Source: Rhizobium chutanense (GTDB taxonomy: Bacteria > Pseudomonadota > Alphaproteobacteria > Rhizobiales > Rhizobiaceae). Taken from it: a DNA stretch of 64,000 nt. Where the stretch lies: contig NZ_NWSV01000030.1 in NCBI RefSeq assembly GCF_002531935.1, positions 1 through 64,000 on the forward strand. Reading direction: 5' to 3'. Numbering within the stretch: the stretch's first letter is position 1; every line of letters starts with the position of its first letter. The notes under the pieces are model-generated. The model searched no databases. It saw nothing but the letters and a program-made list of their open reading frames with translations, and was not told the DNA's origin. The position numbers were made by a program, and so were the translations under genes. Shown here in pieces: positions 8,348-15,960 of this stretch.

Positions 8348-9112
8348 ATGCTGCAGGATTTGTCATTCTACTACACCGCCGTGCCCGCGGTTCTGCTGGT
8401 GGGCCTCGCAAAGGGCGGCATGGGCGACGCTTTGTCGCTGATCGGCCTGCCCTTCCTCGCCCTCGTCGTCTCGCCGGTCGAGGCGGCGGCGATCCTGTTG
8501 CCGATCCTGGTCTTCATGGACATGATCTCGCTCGTCATCTGGCGCAAGCATGGCGACTGGGCGACGCTGAAGATCATGCTGCCGGGCGCTGTCTTCGGCA
8601 TTGCGCTCGGCTGGGCGACCTCGGCGCTCGTCCCCGGCAATGTGCTGCGCATCGTCATCGGCGCGGTGACCATCCTCTTCTGCCTGCGCTATTTCTGGAA
8701 CAATTACGGCCCGGGCGCCGGCCAGATAATCCCACCGCGCGGCCAGCGGCCGGTGGCCGCCGGCCTCTGGGGCACATTTTCCGGTTACGGCAGCTTCGTC
8801 GCCCATGCGGGCGGCGCACCCTTTCAGATCTATGCGCTGCCGCTGAAGCTCCCGCCGCGCGAATATACCGGCACCAGCGTGCGCTTCTTTGCGATCCTCA
8901 ACGCGATCAAGCTAATCCCCTATTTCGCGCTCGGCCAGCTCGACACCCAGAACCTTGCGACCTCCGCGACGCTCCTGCCCTTCGCTCCGCTCGCCACCCT
9001 CGCCGGCGCCTGGTGCGTGCGCCGCATGAGACCGGCGATCTTCTATCCGTTCATGTATGCGATGGCCCTGATCGCCGCATTGCTGATCGTGCGCGAGGGC
9101 CTTGGCTGGTAA
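8348..9112 (+). CDS. TSUP (TauE/SafE) family membrane exporter
   Basis: A 254-residue polytopic membrane protein. The start at 8348 is chosen because GAGGAGG lies about 11 nt upstream and the first hydrophobic helix begins directly after it; the longer ORF from 8276 adds a non-conserved hydrophilic stretch. The family signature GLAKGGMGDALSLIGLP is in the first helix, and the second half repeats it as a degenerate GTFSGYGSFVAHAGG. About eight membrane segments are expected in the inner membrane. Family members export sulfite, sulfoacetate or other sulfur/C2 anions; the substrate here is not known. It is followed at 67 bp by a small ArsR-type regulator. Confidence 0.9.
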   Translation: MLQDLSFYYTAVPAVLLVGLAKGGMGDALSLIGLPFLALVVSPVEAAAILLPILVFMDMISLVIWRKHGDWATLKIMLPGAVFGIALGWATSALVPGNVLRIVIGAVTILFCLRYFWNNYGPGAGQIIPPRGQRPVAAGLWGTFSGYGSFVAHAGGAPFQIYALPLKLPPREYTGTSVRFFAILNAIKLIPYFALGQLDTQNLATSATLLPFAPLATLAGAWCVRRMRPAIFYPFMYAMALIAALLIVREGLGW

Positions 9113-9179
9113 GGACTCCCCCACGCTGCATTGCACAATTTCCTTGCTGCGGCGGCCGGTTTGACGTAGCGTTCCCGTT

Positions 9180-9440
9180 ATGTCGAACACGGACCCTTTC
9201 TCTGCGATTGCCGATCCGAACCGGCGTTTTCTGCTGGAGGAGTTGCGCCGCGCACCACGGACGGTCAATGAACTCGCCGAGGGCCTGCCGATCAGCCGCC
9301 CCGCTGTTTCGCAGCACCTGAAGGCGCTGCTCGACAGCAACCTCGTCTCGGTGACATCGGAAGGCACGAAACGCATCTACACGGTCAACAACCGCGGTTT
9401 CGACAGCCTCAATTTATGGCTGGATCAGTTCTGGGCTTAA
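9180..9440 (+). CDS. Small ArsR-type HTH regulator without cysteines
   Basis: An 86-residue protein that is essentially one winged-helix domain: DPNRRFLLEELRRAPRTVNE, then the recognition helix in ISRPAVSQHLKALLDSNLV, then the wing GTKRIYTV. No Cys or His cluster is present, so it is not a thiolate metal sensor of the ArsR/SmtB class; it resembles the subgroup of short ArsR proteins that regulate unrelated neighbours. It follows the TSUP exporter on the same strand and may control it or be co-transcribed with it. No arsenic genes are nearby. Confidence 0.88.
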   Translation: MSNTDPFSAIADPNRRFLLEELRRAPRTVNELAEGLPISRPAVSQHLKALLDSNLVSVTSEGTKRIYTVNNRGFDSLNLWLDQFWA

Positions 9441-9460
9441 GGACTCGGCTAAAGCGCGTC

Positions 9461-9561
9461 GCGATCTTTCAGGATCGCTCCTTCCGCTTCAGGTCCTTGA
9501 TTTTACGCACATCCTTATCGCAAGAGCGCCAGCCGCAATGCCTCAAGCATCGAGCTGGCGC
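9461..9561. repeat. Intergenic hairpins between convergent genes
   Basis: The 221-bp gap between the ArsR-type gene and the convergent DUF465 gene holds two hairpins. The first is GCGATC-6-GATCGC at 9461-9478. The second has an outer stem GCGCCAGC (9526-9533) pairing with GCTGGCGC (9554-9561) and an inner stem ATGC/GCAT (9538-9550). Neither is followed by a T tract. The AAAGCGCGTCGCGATC start resembles intergenic sequences I associate with dispersed rhizobial repeats, but copy number cannot be tested here. Confidence 0.5.
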
Positions 9562-9661
9562 AAATCTGGTAGAGATCACCGGATCTTGCTGATTTCAGGC
9601 GGAATGGATGGATTTTACCTCTTCTAACACAAGATGATCCACCGTCGATCTCTTGGGAGGA

Positions 9662-9835
9662 TTAGTGGACGGATGACTTGAGACGCTGAATCTCGTCCTT
9701 GATGCGCAACTTGCGGCGCTTGCATTCGGCAATTTCCGTATCGGAGATAGAGGGAGCTGTTCTGAGCGTATGCAACTCTTCCTCGAGAGCGACATGTTTT
9801 TTCTGGAGTGATTCAAGATGAGCTTCAACTGTCAT
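9662..9835 (-). CDS. YdcH/DUF465 family small protein
   Basis: A 57-residue all-helical protein reading MTVEAHLESLQKKHVALEEE to KDEIQRLKSSVH. It matches the DUF465 (YdcH-like) pattern: a helical hairpin with an N-terminal L..L...H..L (here LESLQKKHVALEEEL) and a C-terminal basic RRKLRIKDEI segment. The frame was found by translating the minus strand; the ATG at 9833-9835 is preceded by a purine-rich GGAAGGGTC ribosome binding site. The function of the family is unknown. It is divergent from a second DUF465 gene 228 bp away. Confidence 0.85.
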   Translation of the reverse strand: MTVEAHLESLQKKHVALEEELHTLRTAPSISDTEIAECKRRKLRIKDEIQRLKSSVH

Positions 9836-10063
9836 TTGACCCTTCCTTCCTCTTACCCTCCCCGGCCATCATCGTCGGGGATCAAGGTGTCAACGGCGGG
9901 GACTGTGACATATTTTTGACGGCTTGTCGAAGGCCAAAAGATGAAGACTGGATGGCAATTTCATGATCAAGACTAACTAGCCGTTACCTGTATTTGGTGA
10001 TAGGAGCTTGCGGAAATCATCGGCAGATCGGACAAGATCCGAGGACGATAACGGGGAATGCAT

Positions 10064-10267
10064 ATGGCCGATCAGGAACAGGCGGAAATCAGGCTGACGG
10101 TAGCACGGTTGCGCCAGGAGCACGAGGATTTCGACGCCGCGATCAACGCCATGATCCAGATCGGATGCGATGCTCTGCGGATCCAGCGCATGAAGAAGAA
10201 GAAGCTCGTCATCAAGGACAGGCTCTCGAAGCTGGAAGATCAGATCATCCCTGACATCATCGCTTGA
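10064..10267 (+). CDS. YdcH/DUF465 family small protein (second copy)
   Basis: A 67-residue protein with the canonical DUF465 pattern: LRQEHEDFDAAINAM, a spacer with CDALRIQRMKKKKL and IKDRLSKLEDQIIP. An in-frame ATG lies 6 bp earlier at 10058, but the GGGGAA at 10053-10058 is correctly spaced only for the ATG at 10064. The stop is 18 bp from the purE start, so it may be the first gene of a purEK transcript. The function is unknown for the family; the highly basic C-terminal helix is typical. Confidence 0.85.
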   Translation: MADQEQAEIRLTVARLRQEHEDFDAAINAMIQIGCDALRIQRMKKKKLVIKDRLSKLEDQIIPDIIA

Positions 10268-10284
10268 GAGGGGTAACAACAACG

Positions 10285-10779
10285 ATGACAGACAGACCGT
10301 CCGTCGCCATCATCATGGGCAGCCAGTCCGACTGGGAGACCATGAAGAACGCCGCCGACACGCTGGAGGCGCTGGAGATCCCGTATGATGCGCGCATCAT
10401 TTCGGCGCACCGCACCGTCGACCGGCTGGTCAATTTTGCCAAGGGCGCACGGGCGGAAGGCTTCAAGGTCATCATCGCCGGCGCCGGCGGCGCAGCCCAC
10501 CTGCCTGGCATGACCGCATCGATGACGCCGCTGCCGGTTTTCGGCGTGCCGGTCCAGTCCAAAGCCCTCTCCGGCCAGGATAGCCTTCTTTCCATCGTGC
10601 AGATGCCGGCCGGCATTCCGGTGGGAACGCTCGCCATCGGCAAGGCGGGCGCGGTCAACGCCGCCCTCCTCGCCGCCGCCGTCCTTGCCCTTTCCGACGA
10701 CGAAATCGCCGACCGGCTCGACGAGTGGCGCGAGCGCCAGAGTGCTGCTGTCGCCGAATACCCGATGGACGACCTATGA
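10285..10779 (+). CDS. purE: PurE, N5-carboxyaminoimidazole ribonucleotide mutase
   Basis: A 164-residue class I PurE, which moves the carboxylate of N5-CAIR to give CAIR in purine synthesis. The N-terminus SVAIIMGSQSDWETM holds the nucleotide-binding SxSD motif; ISAHRTVDRL carries the active-site His, and AGAGGAAHLPGMTASMTPLPVFGVPV is the conserved substrate loop. The Met at 10285 is chosen over the ORF start at 10264 because homologues begin just before the first strand and GAGAGGGG lies upstream. Its stop overlaps the purK start (ATGA), so the two enzymes of the bacterial two-step carboxylation are translationally coupled. Confidence 0.97.
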   Translation: MTDRPSVAIIMGSQSDWETMKNAADTLEALEIPYDARIISAHRTVDRLVNFAKGARAEGFKVIIAGAGGAAHLPGMTASMTPLPVFGVPVQSKALSGQDSLLSIVQMPAGIPVGTLAIGKAGAVNAALLAAAVLALSDDEIADRLDEWRERQSAAVAEYPMDDL

Positions 10780-11852
10780 CGGCAAGAACGATCGGCATCA
10801 TCGGCGGCGGCCAGCTCGGCCGCATGCTGGCCATTGCCGCCGCCAGGCTGAATTTTCGCACGATCATTCTCGAACCGCAGACGGACTGCCCGGCCGCCCA
10901 GCTCGCCAACCGGCAGATTGTCGCCGCCTATGACGATCCGGCGGCACTGTCCGAACTGGCGCATGCCTGCGATATCGTTACCTACGAATTCGAAAACGTG
11001 CCCGTCGCTGCCGCCGAGACGCTCTCGGCAAACGTGCCGGTCTATCCGCCGCCGAAGGCGCTGGAAGCCGCCCAGGACCGTCTTGTCGAAAAACGCTTCC
11101 TCAATGGCTGCGGCATATCCACCGCCCGCTTCCACGCGGTCGACAGCCAGGCCGATCTGGAGATGGCGCTTCAGGATTTCGGCGGCCAGGGTGTATTGAA
11201 AACCCGCCGTCTCGGTTATGACGGCAAGGGCCAGAGGGTTTTCCGCTCGGCGACCGACAGCGCTGACGGCGCCTATGCCGCGCTGGGCAGCGTACCGCTC
11301 ATCCTCGAAAGCTTCGTCGCCTTCGAGCGCGAGGTTTCGATCATTGCCGCCCGTGCCACGGACGGTACGGTCGTCTGTTTCGATCCCGCCGAGAATGTCC
11401 ACCGCAACGGCATCCTCCACACCTCGACGGTTCCTGCCGCAATCTCCGCGCAGACAGCCGAAGCCGCACGCCGATCGGCCGAAACGATCCTCGCCGCATT
11501 GAACTATGTCGGCGTCATCGGCATCGAATTCTTCGTGCTTGCCGATGGCGGCCTGATCGCCAACGAGATGGCGCCACGCGTGCACAACTCCGGCCATTGG
11601 ACGGAGGCCGCCTGCGTCGTCAGCCAGTTCGAGCAGCATATCCGCGCCGTCGCCGGCCTGCCGCTCGGCAATGCCGATCGCCATTCCGACTGTGTTCTGC
11701 AAAACCTGATCGGTGACGATATCCTTGCCGTTCCCGACTGGCTTCAGCGCCCCGATACGCTGGTTCATCTCTACGGCAAGACCGAATGGCGCCCCGGCCG
11801 CAAGATGGGCCATGTCACGACCTTGGCGCCGAAATCCCCGGTTTTCAGGTGA
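10776..11852 (+). CDS. purK: PurK, N5-carboxyaminoimidazole ribonucleotide synthase
   Basis: A 358-residue ATP-grasp enzyme that carboxylates AIR with bicarbonate and ATP to N5-CAIR, the substrate of PurE next door. The start at 10776 overlaps the purE stop by 4 bp. Domain order is standard: N-terminal TIGIIGGGQLGRMLA, then CDIVTYEFENVP, the ATP-grasp lid GVLKTRRLGYDGKGQ, the metal site GVIGIEFFVLADGGLIANE and the MAPRVHNSGHWT motif, with a short C-terminal domain. Full length for the family and no defect seen. Confidence 0.97.
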   Translation: MTARTIGIIGGGQLGRMLAIAAARLNFRTIILEPQTDCPAAQLANRQIVAAYDDPAALSELAHACDIVTYEFENVPVAAAETLSANVPVYPPPKALEAAQDRLVEKRFLNGCGISTARFHAVDSQADLEMALQDFGGQGVLKTRRLGYDGKGQRVFRSATDSADGAYAALGSVPLILESFVAFEREVSIIAARATDGTVVCFDPAENVHRNGILHTSTVPAAISAQTAEAARRSAETILAALNYVGVIGIEFFVLADGGLIANEMAPRVHNSGHWTEAACVVSQFEQHIRAVAGLPLGNADRHSDCVLQNLIGDDILAVPDWLQRPDTLVHLYGKTEWRPGRKMGHVTTLAPKSPVFR

Positions 11853-11857
11853 GAAAA

Positions 11858-11932
11858 CACCTCTGCGCCTTGGGAAAAACACCGTCATGTGGTTGACACG
11901 GTGGAGGTGACGGGGTATCTGCTCCCCCACCT
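11858..11932 (+). ncRNA. Possible structured leader with competing helices upstream of rpmJ
   Basis: Between purK and rpmJ the plus strand can form stacked helices CACCTC (11858-11863)/GAGGTG (11904-11909) and CACCGT (11880-11885)/ACGGTG (11898-11903). Alternatively AGGTG (11905-11909) can pair with CACCT (11928-11932), enclosing GGGG (11912-11915)/CCCC (11924-11927). The two states are mutually exclusive and sit 5 nt before an intrinsic terminator. A sigma-70-like TTGACA (11893-11898), 17-nt spacer and TATCTG (11916-11921) also lies here, which would start transcription just before the terminator. RNA switch, small RNA and chance in GC-rich DNA all remain possible. Confidence 0.35.
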
Positions 11933-11936
11933 AAAG

Positions 11937-11959
11937 AGCGCGCCCGACGGCGCGCTTTT
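11937..11959 (+). terminator. Rho-independent terminator before rpmJ
   Basis: A perfect 8-bp stem, AGCGCGCC and GGCGCGCT, around a CGAC tetraloop at 11937-11956 with a T tract through 11959. It would end purEK transcription, or attenuate read-through into rpmJ, whose start is 57 bp downstream. Confidence 0.85.
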
Positions 11960-12016
11960 GATTGTTAAAGATACGGGCGAATGTGAATTCCCCCATAGAG
12001 ATCGCGGATCAGAAAA

Positions 12017-12142
12017 ATGAAGATCAAGAATTCGCTCAAGTCGCTCAAGGCTCGTCACCGTGACAACCGTCTGGTTCGCCGCAAGGGCCGCATCTACATC
12101 ATCAACAAGCTGAACCCGCGCTACAAGGCTCGTCAGGGCTGA
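12017..12142 (+). CDS. rpmJ: 50S ribosomal protein L36, cysteine-free type
   Basis: A 41-residue, very basic protein, MKIKNSLKSLKARHRDNRLV to NKLNPRYKARQG, matching the alphaproteobacterial L36. It lacks the four zinc-ribbon ligands (CxxC...CxxxxH) of the C-plus type, so its folding does not depend on zinc. It is preceded by a long intergenic region with a terminator, so it likely has its own promoter or is attenuated. Confidence 0.96.
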   Translation: MKIKNSLKSLKARHRDNRLVRRKGRIYIINKLNPRYKARQG

Positions 12143-12253
12143 TTTCGCGAGTCCGGATCGTCTTGCCGTGCCATTTGCGCCGGCAGATATATCCGGGGGA
12201 TCGCTGCGGTGATCACGTCAAATTTGTTTGATCTTCGGCGTTGGCGGGCTAAT

Positions 12254-12862
12254 ATGTCCGCCATGCGCTTTTTTGCTTTGACGTCAGCGGCGCTGCCGCT
12301 CATCTTCTTCATCCCCACCTTTCCGGCCGCTGCGGCTGAAAAGGACGTTATCGTCGAGCAGGCGGATGTCAATTCTTCACCGAAGCAGCACCTCGACCAG
12401 CTCTTTGCCCAGCTGAAACGCGAGCGCGACCCCGATAAGGCCAGCAGCATCGCCAATGAGATCCGCACGGAATGGAACGATTCCGGCAGCGCCACCGTCA
12501 ATCTGCTGATGCAGTGGGCCGACAAAGCGATCGAGGAAAAGCGCAATCCCGCCGCCCTCGACTTCCTTGACGAGGCGATCGCGCTGAAGCCTGACTATGC
12601 CGAAAGCTGGAACCGTCGCGCCACACTGAACTTCGTCATGGGCAATTATCGCAAGTCGATGTCCGACATCGAACGTGTGCTCGATCTCGAGCCGCGCCAT
12701 TTCGGCGCGCTCTCCGGCATGGCGGCGATCCTCAGCAATTCCGGCAACGACCAGCTGACCTTGAAGGCTTGGGAGCGTTTCCTCGATGTCTATCCCGCCG
12801 AACGCACTGCGCAGGAACAGGTCAATACGCTGTCGGAAAAACTCGCCGGCAACCGCACCTGA
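12254..12862 (+). CDS. Exported TPR protein
   Basis: A 202-residue protein with a signal peptide (MSAMRFFALTSAALPLIFFI, cleavage likely near AAAAEK). The mature part contains about three tetratricopeptide units, the clearest being PAALDFLDEAIALKPDYAES, WNRRATLNFVMGNYRKSMSD and IERVLDLEPRHFGALSGMAA. The ORF is open from 12209, but the residues before Met-12254 are not part of the signal peptide. It is probably periplasmic and mediates protein contacts; no partner is suggested by the neighbours, rpmJ upstream and an alpha/beta hydrolase downstream. Confidence 0.85.
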   Translation: MSAMRFFALTSAALPLIFFIPTFPAAAAEKDVIVEQADVNSSPKQHLDQLFAQLKRERDPDKASSIANEIRTEWNDSGSATVNLLMQWADKAIEEKRNPAALDFLDEAIALKPDYAESWNRRATLNFVMGNYRKSMSDIERVLDLEPRHFGALSGMAAILSNSGNDQLTLKAWERFLDVYPAERTAQEQVNTLSEKLAGNRT

Positions 12863-12933
12863 TTCGGCTCGCCCGATCTTGACGCTCGGCCGCGCCGCGC
12901 AATTTTAGAACCGTCGCAACACGTCCCAAGATC

Positions 12934-13986
12934 ATGCTTGCCGAAGTTTCCGCTCTTCTCGCCCCGCTCGCCGCCGCCATCGGTTACTCCTCCTATAAGG
13001 CGCGGCAATTCGAACGAACCTATCCGAATATCGGCGAACTGACGGATGTCGGCGGCTACCGCATGAATGCCGTCCATATCGAGCGTCCCGAAAATGCGGA
13101 TCTGCCGGCGCTCGTCTTCATTCACGGCGCCAGCGGCAATCTGCTCGATCAGCTCGTCGCCTTTCGCACCGCACTCGAAGGCCGAGCGGAAATGCTCTTC
13201 GTCGATCGTCCCGGTCACGGTTACTCCGAGCGCGGCGGCCCCGAGAACGCTATCCCCTCCGGCCAGGCCGATGCGATCGCCAGGCTGATGGAAAAGCGCG
13301 GCATCGAAAAGGCGATCATCGTCGGCCATTCCTTCGGCGGTGCGATCACCGCCGCCTTCGGCCTGCGCCATCCCGAAAAGGCCGCTGGCCTGCTCTTTCT
13401 CGCACCCGCCACCCATCCCTGGCCGGGCGGCATCGACTGGTACTATCATGTCGCCACCGCACCGATCGTCGGCTGGCTCTTCAACCACGCGATCGTCGTG
13501 CCGCTCGGGCTGCGCCGGCTGGAGCGCGGCACGCTGAACGTCTTTCGTCCCAATCCACGCCCGGCCGACTACATCGAAAAGACCGGTCCGTCGCTGGTGC
13601 TGCGACCCAACGCTTTCCACAGCAACGCCGCCGATTTCAAAAGGCTGCTCGCCTACGTGAAGGCACACTCACCGCTCTATGCTGAGATTAGCGCTCCGAC
13701 CGTCATCATAACAGGCGACAGCGACGAGGTCGTCTGGGAGCACCTGCATTCGCGCGGCCTTGCCCGCGACATATCCGGTTCCGAGCTGATCACCGTACAA
13801 GGCGTCGGCCATAAGCCGGACTATCTCGCAACCGATGTCGCCATCGCAGCCATGGAAAAGATATCCGGCCAGCCGCGCGACCTGCAGGCGGCGGCCCGCA
13901 GGGCCGAAGAGAGGCTCGCCGCTTCGCGCGAACAGACGCGCGCGACCCTCTCCTCGCCGACGCCGGAGGCGCTGCGCGGCGCCTGA
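12934..13986 (+). CDS. Alpha/beta hydrolase
   Basis: A 350-residue alpha/beta-hydrolase fold protein. The oxyanion strand is ALVFIHGASGN, the nucleophile elbow GHSFGG places Ser133, the acid is D262 or D264 in ITGDSDEV, and the base is His293 in GVGHKPDY. The N-terminus has a weak hydrophobic segment (EVSALLAPLAAAIGYSS) that could be a membrane anchor. The C-terminal 45 residues are Ala/Arg-rich and charged, unlike typical members. The substrate cannot be inferred. Confidence 0.88.
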   Translation: MLAEVSALLAPLAAAIGYSSYKARQFERTYPNIGELTDVGGYRMNAVHIERPENADLPALVFIHGASGNLLDQLVAFRTALEGRAEMLFVDRPGHGYSERGGPENAIPSGQADAIARLMEKRGIEKAIIVGHSFGGAITAAFGLRHPEKAAGLLFLAPATHPWPGGIDWYYHVATAPIVGWLFNHAIVVPLGLRRLERGTLNVFRPNPRPADYIEKTGPSLVLRPNAFHSNAADFKRLLAYVKAHSPLYAEISAPTVIITGDSDEVVWEHLHSRGLARDISGSELITVQGVGHKPDYLATDVAIAAMEKISGQPRDLQAAARRAEERLAASREQTRATLSSPTPEALRGA

Positions 13987-14100
13987 CGTCTCCGGCTGGA
14001 TCACCGGCAGCAAATCTCCCCGCTTAAAGCCAATCCGCTGCATTGTCTCGGGCCGCAGCGGCCCCATATGTTTCCATCATTGTCCATAGGAGGGGAATTC

Positions 14101-15837
14101 ATGGGCCGCCTGCATATCGGGACGATCTCCGTCATATCGGCACTGTCGCTGAGCCTGACTTCGGCTCTCGCCGCCTCGCGTGCCCCTGTCGAAGCCGAGC
14201 ACGGCATGGTGGTCACCGCCCAGCATCTGGCGACCGATGTCGGCGTCGAGGTGCTGAAGAGCGGCGGCAACGCCGTCGATGCGGCGGTCGCCGTCGGTTA
14301 TGCACTGGCGGTCGTCTATCCCTCGGCCGGCAATCTCGGCGGCGGCGGCTTCATGACCATCCGCCTGAAAGACGGCACCAAGACCTTTCTCGATTTTCGC
14401 GAACGCGCGCCGCTGGCCGCCACGAAGACCATGTATCTCGATTCCAAGGGCGATATCGTGCCGCGCGCCAGCCTCGACGGCTATCTCGCCGTCGGCGTTC
14501 CCGGCTCGGTGATGGGCTTCGAAACCGCACGCGAGAAATACGGCACGAAATCGCGCCATGACCTGATCGCACCGGCACTCCGCTTCGCCAAAGACGGCTT
14601 CACCCTGGAACAGGGCGACGCCGCAAGCCTTGCCGGCAGCGCCAAGCGCCTCGCCAAGGACGAAACGGCGGCGAAAATCTTCCTGAAACCCGATGGCAGC
14701 CCATATGCATCGGGCGAAAAGCTTGAGCAGCCCGACCTTGCCGCCGTCCTGGCAGGCATTTCCGAAAAGGGCCCGGACGCCTTCTACAAGGCCGCGCCCG
14801 GCGAGGCGATCGTCAAGGCGAGCCAGGCCAGGGGCGGCATTCTCGCCAAGGAGGATTTCGAGCAATATGCCGTTCGCGAACTGAAACCGGTCGAGTGCAA
14901 TTACCGCGGCTACGACATTATCTCCTCGCCGCCGCCCTCCTCCGGCGGCGTCATCATCTGCGAGATCCTCAACGTTCTCGAGGGTTATCCGCTTTCTTAC
15001 CTGGGCTACGGTTCAGCTGACACCGTCCATGTCATGGTCGAGGCCATGCGCTATGCCTATGTCGACCGCAATGCTGCGCTCGGCGACCCCGATTTCGTCG
15101 ACAATCCGGTCGCAAAGCTCATCGACAAAACCTACGCCAAGGAGATCGCCGCCAAGATCGATCCCTATAAGGCTGGCACGTCGGCGAACCTGAAACCGCT
15201 CGGCGGCAAGGAAAGCACCGAGACGACGCATTATTCGATCATCGACGACGCGGGCAATGCGGTTGCCGTCACCTATACGCTGAACGGCTCGTTTGGCGCC
15301 GCCGTCGTGGCGCCGGGCACCGGCGTGCTGCTCAACAACGAGATGGACGATTTCACCTCCAAGCCGGGCGTGCCGAATCTCTACGGCCTCGTCCAGGGCG
15401 AGGCGAATGCCATCGCACCGAGGAAGACACCGCTCTCCTCGATGAGCCCGACGATCGTCACCCGGGACGGCAAACCCTTCATGGTGATCGGCAGCCCCGG
15501 CGGCTCGCGCATCATCACCATCACGCTGGAGGCGATCCTCAACGTCGTCGATTTCGGCATGGATATCAGCCAGGCGGTCAACGCCCCGCGTATCCACCAT
15601 CAATGGCAGCCCGACAAAATCTATCTCGAACCCTATGCGCTTTCGCCCGATACGGAAAAGACCCTCGCCGCCATGGGCTACAGCTTCGATGGGGGCAATG
15701 ACGGGCCGGTCTGGGGCCAGGCCGCCGGCATCCTGGTCGGCGGCAAAAGCCTCGCCGCCATCGAAAAGGGCGGCGGCGCCCGATACAACGGCGCCATGGA
15801 CAGTCGCGCTGGGGAAGGCTCGGCGAACGGTTATTGA
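14101..15837 (+). CDS. ggt: Gamma-glutamyltransferase (periplasmic)
   Basis: A 578-residue Ntn-hydrolase of the gamma-glutamyltranspeptidase family, which cleaves glutathione and gamma-glutamyl amides in the periplasm. The start at 14101 has AGGAGGGG 7 nt upstream and begins a signal peptide (MGRLHIGTISVISALSLSLT). The autoprocessing site and nucleophile is Thr375 in ETTHYSIIDDAGNAV. Also conserved are GNLGGGGFMTIR, ERAP, PPPSSGGV, NNEMDDF and the GSPGGSRI oxyanion loop. Large and small subunits would form after self-cleavage. It appears monocistronic. Confidence 0.95.
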   Translation: MGRLHIGTISVISALSLSLTSALAASRAPVEAEHGMVVTAQHLATDVGVEVLKSGGNAVDAAVAVGYALAVVYPSAGNLGGGGFMTIRLKDGTKTFLDFRERAPLAATKTMYLDSKGDIVPRASLDGYLAVGVPGSVMGFETAREKYGTKSRHDLIAPALRFAKDGFTLEQGDAASLAGSAKRLAKDETAAKIFLKPDGSPYASGEKLEQPDLAAVLAGISEKGPDAFYKAAPGEAIVKASQARGGILAKEDFEQYAVRELKPVECNYRGYDIISSPPPSSGGVIICEILNVLEGYPLSYLGYGSADTVHVMVEAMRYAYVDRNAALGDPDFVDNPVAKLIDKTYAKEIAAKIDPYKAGTSANLKPLGGKESTETTHYSIIDDAGNAVAVTYTLNGSFGAAVVAPGTGVLLNNEMDDFTSKPGVPNLYGLVQGEANAIAPRKTPLSSMSPTIVTRDGKPFMVIGSPGGSRIITITLEAILNVVDFGMDISQAVNAPRIHHQWQPDKIYLEPYALSPDTEKTLAAMGYSFDGGNDGPVWGQAAGILVGGKSLAAIEKGGGARYNGAMDSRAGEGSANGY

Positions 15838-15960
15838 CGATTGGCTGCGTGTGGGCGGCATCCGTAATCTCCATTCATGTCACGGTGACAAAGTCGCCGT
15901 TCACAATTGTTTTGCCGCGCCCTATGCATGGATGAACCCCGCAAGCAGGACGATTCCCGA

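Noticed and set aside
9595..9828. 77-codon minus-strand frame
   Set aside because: It is a different frame from the real DUF465 gene (9662-9835), which has the family pattern and a ribosome binding site.
10257..11930. Minus-strand frame of 557 codons opposite purE and purK
   Set aside because: Antisense shadow; the purine enzymes on the plus strand are complete.
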